Made by a program: the position numbers and the translations under genes | Notes under the pieces: model-generated | Databases searched by the model: none | Told to the model about the DNA's origin: nothing | Seen by the model: only the letters and a program-made list of their open reading frames with translations | Shown: in pieces, positions 1-4,398 of the stretch | Position numbering within the stretch: position 1 is the stretch's first letter | Layout of the letters: every line of letters begins with the position of its first letter | NCBI GenBank assembly: GCA_031272845.1 | Contig: JAISTA010000232.1 | Span: forward strand, 1 to 5,469 | Source of the DNA: Oscillospiraceae bacterium | GTDB lineage: Bacteria; Bacillota; Clostridia; Oscillospirales; Oscillospiraceae | Direction: 5' to 3' | DNA: 5,469 nt

Positions 1-3
1 CAC

Positions 4-240
4 CGCCGTAGCCCGGCATAAAGCGATTTTGCTTCTTTTCTCAAGAGAAAAGAAGTCGCCCCTTTTTGGGGACGATGTCCGGCGAAGCGGAAAAAGTAAC
101 CGCCCGCCGCGTAGGCGCTTTTGCTTCGCAATGAAGAGAAGCCCAGTCCCTATTACAAACATAGCACCCCGCCCCAAACAGAGAACTTTTCGTTCCCGCC
201 GATAGATTGGCGTATCAAAGAACACCAACCCCGCCGCAAA
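4..240. repeat. Dispersed intergenic direct repeat, copy 1 (3' of noc)
   Basis: This copy matches 4153-4383 in the same orientation. From 48 to 240 it aligns without gaps to 4191-4383 at a constant offset of 4143, with 168 of 193 positions identical by hand count. Best blocks are 48-124 (75/77) and 145-200 (53/56); 125-144 is hypervariable (about 10/20). Positions 4-22 are identical to 4153-4171, and the stretch between differs in length because of a hairpin. That hairpin here has 10-bp arms (32-41 and 46-55) with a CAAG loop. A second conserved hairpin lies at 181-197. No credible reading frame runs through it. It follows the noc stop by 15 nt, so it would form the 3' part of a noc transcript. 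It may begin before the window. Family unknown; it could be a MITE-like or RNA-structured repeat. Confidence 0.85.
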
Positions 241-255
241 GTCGAAACCCCCCGC

Positions 256-1206
256 TCATACCGAAGGCCTCCGAATCCTCACCGTGATCTCCTCCTCCTC
301 GTCTCCCCGCGCCCGCCGGCTCACCTCGACCCAAAAGCCCGCCTTTCTCATTGTCTCCGCGCCCTGCTCGATTGTGTTTATGTAAAACTGCGGATTTATC
401 TGCGCAAAGGCCAGCTTTTGCTGCGGCTCGGGCTCCGGCTCGAAAAAGCCCAGCAGCTCCGCCGTGTCCCGCGCGAAATCCTCTGCGTATTCGGGATTAT
501 ATTTGTCCTCATTTTCGCCGTCCGTTTGGCTTGCGGGCTCTCCGGTTGAGTCCGGCTTTGATATGTGCTCTAAAATCTTGTCTATCAGCGTCTCAGATTC
601 CGCAACGGTGAGGTCGCGCGTTATCATAACGGACAGCACCTCTGAGCGCAGCTTGTTTTCCGGCAGGCGCAAAAGCTCGCGCGCGTGCCGCTCGGAAAGC
701 CCTGCGTCGCGGATCGTCGCAAGGCAGTCGTCCGGCAGGCGCAAAAGCCGCAGCTTGTTTGCGACGGCGGACTGCGAAAGCCCCAGCAAGGCGGCAGTCT
801 GCTCCTGCGAATAGCCGAAGCGGGAGCGCAGCTCGTCTATCGCGGCGGCCTCCTCCGTAAAGTCCGGGCTGTACCGCTGGAGGTTTTCAATCACGGAGAT
901 TGCGGCGGCCTCCTCGTCCGAAATGTCGAGTATTATCGCCGCAATTTCGCTGAGACCCGCAAGCCGCGCGGCCTGAAGCCGCCGCCGCCCGGATACAAGC
1001 TCGAATTTCGGCGGAAGCGCGAGGGGAGCTCGTCTGACGCATACGGGCGTGATAATGCCGTAGCGCCGCACGGAGGAGGTCAGGTCGTATATAAATCTGC
1101 CCGCTTCGGGTCCTCCGCGAAGCTCGGTAGCCGCGATTCGCGCGATAGGCAGATATACTATTTTGTTTTTGACAGAAGGTTTTTGCTCGATAGGTGCTGC
1201 CGGCAT
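256..1206 (-). CDS. noc: Noc-like ParB/Spo0J-family DNA-binding protein
   Basis: This 316-residue protein belongs to the ParB/Noc family of CTP-dependent DNA clamps. An N-terminal ParB domain (about 16-112) carries the pattern LTSSVRRYGIITP (42-54), the arginine box GRRR (73-76, normally GERR) and ENLQR (107-111). A helix-turn-helix domain (about 116-180) follows, with SQSAVANKLRLLRLP (144-158) and LSERHARELL (170-179), wording typical of Noc rather than Spo0J. An acidic low-complexity linker (about 218-262) leads to a C-terminal domain, presumably for dimerisation. The ATG at 1206 is preferred because GGAG (minus strand, 1216-1213) lies six bases upstream; a TTG at 1227 would add seven residues but has no Shine-Dalgarno sequence. 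The gene is divergent from dnaA and has no parA beside it in the window. Noc family members protect the nucleoid from division; that role here is inferred. A chromosomal ParB paralogue is the alternative. Confidence 0.88.
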   Translation of the reverse strand: MPAAPIEQKPSVKNKIVYLPIARIAATELRGGPEAGRFIYDLTSSVRRYGIITPVCVRRAPLALPPKFELVSGRRRLQAARLAGLSEIAAIILDISDEEAAAISVIENLQRYSPDFTEEAAAIDELRSRFGYSQEQTAALLGLSQSAVANKLRLLRLPDDCLATIRDAGLSERHARELLRLPENKLRSEVLSVMITRDLTVAESETLIDKILEHISKPDSTGEPASQTDGENEDKYNPEYAEDFARDTAELLGFFEPEPEPQQKLAFAQINPQFYINTIEQGAETMRKAGFWVEVSRRARGDEEEEITVRIRRPSV

Positions 1207-1256
1207 TCCGCGCTCCAAAAAAATCAAGATGTTGTGTTCGATGATTACTTAGATAC

Positions 1257-1262
1257 ATTATA
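1257..1262 (-). promoter_or_regulatory. Candidate -10 box for the noc gene
   Basis: The minus strand reads a perfect TATAAT here, 50 nt upstream of the preferred noc ATG. A start of transcription near 1250 would give a leader of about 43 nt containing the GGAG ribosome site. No good -35 hexamer is seen at 16-18 bp; the best placed is CATGTT. The promoter is therefore weak or needs an activator. A poor 6/9 match to a DnaA box (TTATCCTAT, minus strand, 1268-1260) overlaps it. Confidence 0.45.
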
Positions 1263-1316
1263 GGATAATCGGGACGAAAAACATGCCGAAATATGGAAGA
1301 GATGAAAAGTCCGGCG

Positions 1317-1365
1317 AAAAAAATTTTTTTGAGTACTTGCCACGGAGCCGTTTTTCATATATACT
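1317..1365 (+). promoter_or_regulatory. dnaA promoter with UP-like A/T tract
   Basis: A -35 box TTGCCA (1337-1342; 5/6 to consensus) and a -10 box TATACT (1360-1365; 5/6) are separated by exactly 17 bp. Transcription would begin near 1372, giving a leader of about 68 nt. Seven A followed by seven T (1317-1330) lies at about -55 to -42, where an UP element contacts RNA polymerase alpha subunits. A 15-bp AT palindrome (1365-1379) is centred on the predicted start site. Confidence 0.75.
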
Positions 1366-1439
1366 TATTATATTAATAAATTGTAAATGCGTTAAATACG
1401 TTCTAAGCGTAATGGAAATATAAAAAGCAGGTAGATGAA

Positions 1440-2750
1440 ATGTCAGCGGAAACAGAGCTATGGAATCAGGTAAAAAAACAACTTACGAATCTTATCGGAG
1501 AGCTTTCTGTCGATTCTTTTTTCAATTTATGTGAAATTTACGCAATAACGCAAGAGTCGATCGTGTTTTACTGCTCCGACGAGTATAAGGCGGAGTATAT
1601 CGGCTCTAAATACATAGACCAGCTGCGCGGGGCGGTCCGCGCGGTCGTGCCGCCCGGCAAAGAGGTCACGGTGCTTTCCCCGCAGGATAAGATAACCTAC
1701 GACCAGAACAAAAAGGGCGAATCCAAGGAGCAGGACAAGTATACCTTTGAGCGCTTTGTCGTCGGCAAGTCGAACCAGTATGCCCACGCGGCCGCGCTTG
1801 CCGTTGCGAACAACAGAACCTCCGAATTTAACCCGCTGTTTATTTACGGCAATTCAGGCCTCGGAAAAACGCACCTTTTGCGCGCGATACGCAACAAGGC
1901 TTTGCAGGCAAGACCGAAAACGCGCATAATTTACATAAAGGGCGACGAATTTACAAACGACCTGGTCGCCTCGATTCAGGCGGGAAGCCAAACCGTTTTG
2001 CGGGACAAATACCGCCGCGCCGACATGCTTTTGATGGACGACGTTCAGTTCATCGCCGGAAAGCAGCAGACGCAGGAGGAATTCTTCCACACGTTTGACG
2101 CGCTGTACGAGCACGGCGCGCAGATTGTGTTTACGGCGGACCGTCCGCCGAACGAGATTATGACGCTGGAGGACAGGCTGCGCTCCCGCTTTTCAAGCGG
2201 ACTTTTGGCGGACATTTCAAAGCCTGACTATGAAACGCGCCTTGCGATCGTCAAAAATATCGCGGCCGATCTGGCGTTCCCCCTGCCGCAAAACGTTGCG
2301 GAGTACCTTGCCGAGCACCTTACGGCAAATATCCGGCAGCTTGAGGGCGCCGTGCGCTCCGTGTACGCGCTGTACGGACTTGTCGGCGCGGAATCGCTCT
2401 CAATCGAGGAGGTCGAAAAGCGCATACGCGCGCTGGTGCACGATAAGGAGCACCAGATCACGGCCGAGCTTATCATAACGCAGACGGCGCAGTTTTTCTC
2501 GCTTGAGGAGACGGAGCTGCGCGGCCCGCTGCGGCACAGAAGTCTGTCTAAGGGCCGGCATATCGCGATGTACCTGATCCGCAAGTACACGAACCTGACT
2601 ATGAACGAAATCGGCGCTCTGTTCTCCGGACGAGACCACTCAACGGTGCTGAACGCCGTTAGAAACGTTGAAAATTCCATAAAAAAATCGCCCGACTACA
2701 ATAAGGCGATTAAGGACATTTCGGCAAATATCGAAAACTGCGCACAGTAG
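1440..2750 (+). CDS. dnaA: Chromosomal replication initiator protein DnaA
   Basis: DnaA is the ATP-dependent initiator that binds origin DnaA boxes and opens the duplex. The 436 residues are close to usual length and show the normal domain order. Domain I spans about 1-80, followed by a short linker to about 100. The AAA+ domain has Walker A GNSGLGKT (137-144), Walker B LLMDD (197-201), a sensor 1 region FTADRPPNEI (231-240), the arginine-rich RLRSRF (246-251) and a sensor 2 region NIRQLEGAV (297-305). Domain IV ends with the DNA-binding signature GRDHSTVLNAV (397-407). The Walker A bases NS replace the commoner GV. The ATG at 1440 is preceded by AGG at 1429-1431 with 8 nt spacing. No dnaN follows; a hairpin terminator closes the gene, so it appears to be transcribed alone. 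Confidence 0.98.
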   Translation: MSAETELWNQVKKQLTNLIGELSVDSFFNLCEIYAITQESIVFYCSDEYKAEYIGSKYIDQLRGAVRAVVPPGKEVTVLSPQDKITYDQNKKGESKEQDKYTFERFVVGKSNQYAHAAALAVANNRTSEFNPLFIYGNSGLGKTHLLRAIRNKALQARPKTRIIYIKGDEFTNDLVASIQAGSQTVLRDKYRRADMLLMDDVQFIAGKQQTQEEFFHTFDALYEHGAQIVFTADRPPNEIMTLEDRLRSRFSSGLLADISKPDYETRLAIVKNIAADLAFPLPQNVAEYLAEHLTANIRQLEGAVRSVYALYGLVGAESLSIEEVEKRIRALVHDKEHQITAELIITQTAQFFSLEETELRGPLRHRSLSKGRHIAMYLIRKYTNLTMNEIGALFSGRDHSTVLNAVRNVENSIKKSPDYNKAIKDISANIENCAQ

Positions 2751-2768
2751 CGCAGACACAGGAGCTTA

Positions 2769-2808
2769 GCGGCCGCCGCGCGTTCTAAGAAGCGGCGGCC
2801 GCCGTTTT
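2769..2808 (+). terminator. Likely intrinsic terminator of dnaA
   Basis: A perfect 11-bp GC-rich stem (2769-2779 with 2792-2802) begins 18 nt after the dnaA stop. The loop may pair further (2783-2786 with 2788-2791). It is followed by only four T (2805-2808), so termination may be incomplete. It ends six bases before the rhomboid start codon and may control read-through into that gene. Confidence 0.65.
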
Positions 2809-2814
2809 ACGCAT

Positions 2815-3396
2815 ATGAGAAATTCCAACAGAACAACTGTCACACTGGACATTAATTCGCCTGTTATTATCGGCTTTGCGGTGCTGTCGCTCGCGTTTTT
2901 GCTTTTGGCGTACCCGTTTCCCGGACTGCGCACGTTTATGTCTGTTCGGTATATCTCCTGGCTCAGCCCGAAAATGTATCTGAGCTTTTTCACGCATCCG
3001 CTGATGCACGCGGATTTTGCGCACTTCATCAACAATTTCCTGCTGATATTCGCGCTCGGCCCCGCTGTTGAGTCGCGCTACGGCAGCTCGCGCCTGCTGT
3101 TTATGATGGTGGTTTGCGCGTTTGTGACAGGGCTGTTTACGGCGCTGTTTTACACGCGCGTTATTATGTGCGGCGCGAGCGGCATACTATTTATGCTGAT
3201 TGTGCTCGCCTCCTACGTAAACATCCGCGCCGGCAAAATCCCGGTTACCGCAATCGCTGTTTTGGCGCTGTTTATGGGAAAGGAGATTGCCGAGGGTCTG
3301 TTCCGTCAGGACAACATCGCGCACTGGGCGCACGTTGTAGGCGGAGGCTGCGGTGCGGTGTTCGGGTTCTTTTTCGCGGGGAAGAAGGCGCGGTAG
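2815..3396 (+). CDS. Rhomboid-family intramembrane serine protease
   Basis: This 193-residue membrane protein has the rhomboid protease signature. Hydrophobic segments lie at about 15-33, 60-83, 93-113, 119-136, 141-156 and 172-188, compatible with the six-helix core. H65, H70 and N74 match the spacing of H145, H150 and N154 in E. coli GlpG. The motif GASG (120-123) supplies the nucleophile S122, and H173 in AHVVGG supplies the catalytic base, so the enzyme looks active. LGPAVESRYGS (81-91) resembles the conserved loop after the second helix. Rhomboids cleave transmembrane substrates within the membrane; the substrate here is unknown. No Shine-Dalgarno sequence precedes the ATG, which lies just after the terminator-like hairpin following dnaA, so either translation is weak or the transcript is unusual. 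A strong terminator follows the stop. Confidence 0.9.
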   Translation: MRNSNRTTVTLDINSPVIIGFAVLSLAFLLLAYPFPGLRTFMSVRYISWLSPKMYLSFFTHPLMHADFAHFINNFLLIFALGPAVESRYGSSRLLFMMVVCAFVTGLFTALFYTRVIMCGASGILFMLIVLASYVNIRAGKIPVTAIAVLALFMGKEIAEGLFRQDNIAHWAHVVGGGCGAVFGFFFAGKKAR

Positions 3397-3415
3397 ACTG
3401 AAATATAACAGCAAG

Positions 3416-3449
3416 GTGCGGGACAACAGAGTTGTCCCGCGCTTTTTTT
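3416..3449 (+). terminator. Strong intrinsic terminator of the rhomboid gene
   Basis: A perfect 10-bp stem (3418-3427 with 3431-3440) has a three-base AGA loop. It can extend to 12 bp with one G-U pair (3416-3417 with 3441-3442). Seven T follow at 3443-3449. It starts 20 nt after the stop codon and ends any plus-strand transcript before the non-coding block. Confidence 0.92.
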
Positions 3450-3477
3450 GTTCAGCGGTTTAGGCGAACAAGTTTTT
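3448..3477 (+). terminator. Possible second, weaker tandem terminator
   Basis: TTGTTC (3448-3453) pairs with GAACAA (3466-3471) around a 12-nt loop. Five T follow at 3473-3477. The stem is short and AT-rich and shares bases with the T run of the terminator before it, so it could act only as a back-up. Confidence 0.35.
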
Positions 3478-3530
3478 AGGACTTTGCCTACCGCGTGGTC
3501 GTGCTTGTGCACCGAGGGCGCAGGATTTCC

Positions 3531-3557
3531 GTAGGGGACGGTGTCCTCAGCGTCCCG
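3531..3557 (+). repeat. Palindromic repeat unit A
   Basis: A 27-nt unit beginning GTAGGGG and ending GCGTCCCG. Arms 3535-3543 and 3548-3556 form a 9-bp stem with one G-G mismatch and a 4-nt loop (TCCT). It matches the reverse complement of unit B at 25 of 27 positions. Confidence 0.8.
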
Positions 3558-3671
3558 CTCCGAAACCACAACATTGCCGTTTTAGAACCATCGCTACCTA
3601 ACAATAGACGCAGGGAACAACGAGGCCACAACATTTGTGCTAAAAAACACCAAAACCGAGCAATATACGCA

Positions 3672-3698
3672 CGGGACGCTGAGGGCAGCGTCCCCTAC
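3672..3698 (-). repeat. Palindromic repeat unit B (inverted relative to A)
   Basis: Arms 3673-3681 and 3686-3694 form a perfect 9-bp stem with a 4-nt loop (AGGG). On the minus strand it reads GTAGGGG to GCGTCCCG like unit A. Units A and B face each other across about 115 bp. Confidence 0.8.
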
Positions 3699-3738
3699 AG
3701 CACAATCCGCCCGAAATCTAACAACAACTACCACCCCC

Positions 3739-3950
3739 GCGTGTCCCGACGCGCAAAGCGCGGAGGCAGACAGACGCACCCGTCGCACTCACGCCATGCG
3801 GTGACGCCGCCTAACGCAAAACGCGGCGGCAAACCAAACAAGGGACGTCGAGGACGCCGTCCCCTACGGAAACGGTGTGGCAGCGGGGATATACCCGCAC
3901 CGGCAGGACGCACCTACCGCCACCACAACAATCGCCGCGTCGGGACACGC
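3739..3950. repeat. 15-bp perfect inverted repeat enclosing 182 bp
   Basis: GCGTGTCCCGACGCG (3739-3753) is the exact reverse complement of 3936-3950. The pair encloses unit C and a hairpin (3805-3810 with 3823-3828). The arms could be terminal repeats of a small non-autonomous element of 212 bp. No target-site duplication is seen at the outer edges, and no transposase is encoded. Confidence 0.55.
3842..3867 (-). repeat. Palindromic repeat unit C
   Basis: The stem has the same plan as units A and B: six clamp pairs (3842-3847 with 3858-3863), one mismatch, two inner pairs (3849-3850 with 3855-3856) and a 4-nt loop (AGGA). The inner T-A pair of A and B is a C-G pair here, a compensatory change. 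On the minus strand it begins with the same GTAGGGG edge. Confidence 0.72.
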
Positions 3951-4081
3951 ACCAATCTCCAGCACAATGTGCGTCAGCGATCGTAGCAGCACCGTCCTTC
4001 CGGTAACCACCCCCACCGCACCTCGCGCACACATGCAGCCTAACCTAAGTCTTTAGCGCCGGACAGGCTTCGCCCCTGCGT

Positions 4082-4128
4082 GCGGCGGTGCTGAAGCATT
4101 CGCCGCAACCACCGCACTTTGCGCGGTG
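4082..4128. other. Two adjacent GC-rich hairpins
   Basis: GCGGCG (4082-4087) pairs with CGCCGC (4101-4106), with an inner TGC/GCA pairing (4089-4091 with 4096-4098) and a TGAA tip. Directly after it CACCGC (4110-4115) pairs with GCGGTG (4123-4128). No T run follows on either strand, so neither is a classical terminator. They lie just before repeat copy 2. Confidence 0.4.
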
Positions 4129-4152
4129 TGGGCAGGGACTACATTGCAGCAG

Positions 4153-4383
4153 CGCCGTAGCCCGGCATAAAAAAAGATTTGCTTCTTTCTAAAAGAAGTC
4201 GCCCCTTTTTGGGGACGATGTCCGGCGAACCGGAAAAAGTAACCGCCCGCCGCGTAGGCGCTTCTGCAGTGAGCCGAAAAGCAGCCGAGTCCCTATTCCA
4301 AACACCGCACCCCGCCCCAAACAGAGAACTTTTCGTTCCCGCCTCCAGGTTTCCGTAGCAAAGAACACAAACAACGCCGCAAA
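4153..4383. repeat. Dispersed intergenic direct repeat, copy 2 (3' of addA)
   Basis: This is the second copy of the element at 4-240, in the same orientation, and ends 15 nt before the addA stop codon. The hairpin that is 10 bp long in copy 1 is here 7 bp long (4182-4188 with 4192-4198) with a CTA loop; the paired character is kept although arm length and loop differ. The hairpin at 4324-4340 is identical to that at 181-197. In copy 2, TCCGG and CCGGA (around 4221-4234) pair perfectly, while copy 1 has one mismatch. A 20-nt stretch (4268-4287) is diverged between copies. No transposase or terminal duplication is seen. Confidence 0.85.
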
Positions 4384-4398
4384 CGCTTCCGCTCCCCC

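Larger units (their letters stand above)
1228..1439. other. AT-rich divergent noc-dnaA intergenic region (possible but unproven origin)
   Basis: This spacer holds the promoters for both divergent genes. Its right part (about 1351-1427) is strongly AT-rich and could serve as an unwinding element. In many bacteria the origin lies beside dnaA, which makes this the natural place to look. However, reading both strands I find no copy of TTATCCACA or a one- or two-mismatch variant; the best is a 6/9 match at 1260-1268. The region is thus annotated as a candidate only. Confidence 0.3.
3478..4152. other. Non-coding block between convergent rhomboid and addA genes
   Basis: No reading frame here has a recognisable domain, a ribosome site or normal composition, and no tRNA or rRNA is seen. 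The block holds three related palindromes (3531-3557, 3672-3698, 3842-3867), a 15-bp inverted repeat (3739-3753 with 3936-3950), and several other hairpins. The plus strand is strikingly T-poor (about 20 T against 62 A in 3721-3960 by hand count). Short frames that cross the palindromes all read V-G-D-x-x-L-x-V-P, which can produce spurious protein calls. Confidence 0.7.

Noticed and set aside
121..549. Plus-strand open frame of 142 codons over repeat copy 1 and the noc 3' end
   Set aside because: It is antisense to noc over most of its length, is rich in Pro, Arg and Leu from GC-rich DNA, and shows no domain or ribosome site.
1204..1227. TTG at 1227 as the noc start
   Set aside because: It lacks a Shine-Dalgarno sequence, whereas ATG at 1206 has GGAG six bases upstream; it remains possible.
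685..1263. Plus-strand open frame of 192 codons opposite noc
   Set aside because: It lies antisense to a well-supported ParB-family gene and its protein has no recognisable family; high GC lengthens antisense frames.
1260..1268. DnaA box on the minus strand
   Set aside because: Only 6 of 9 bases match TTATCCACA, too weak for a confident feature.
2228..2680. Minus-strand open frame of 150 codons inside dnaA
   Set aside because: It is fully antisense to dnaA and has no motif support.
3529..3867. CRISPR array
   Set aside because: The repeat units are few, differ in orientation, are spaced 115 to 145 bp apart and are hairpin elements; no cas gene is present.
3495..3986. Plus-strand open frame of 163 codons in the non-coding block
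   Set aside because: The product is dominated by Arg, Asn and His from C/A-rich repeats and includes translated palindromes; no ribosome site or domain.
3811..4032. Minus-strand Cys/Gly-rich short frame
   Set aside because: It crosses palindrome unit C and one inverted-repeat arm, and its composition follows the local base skew; no sign of selection as protein.
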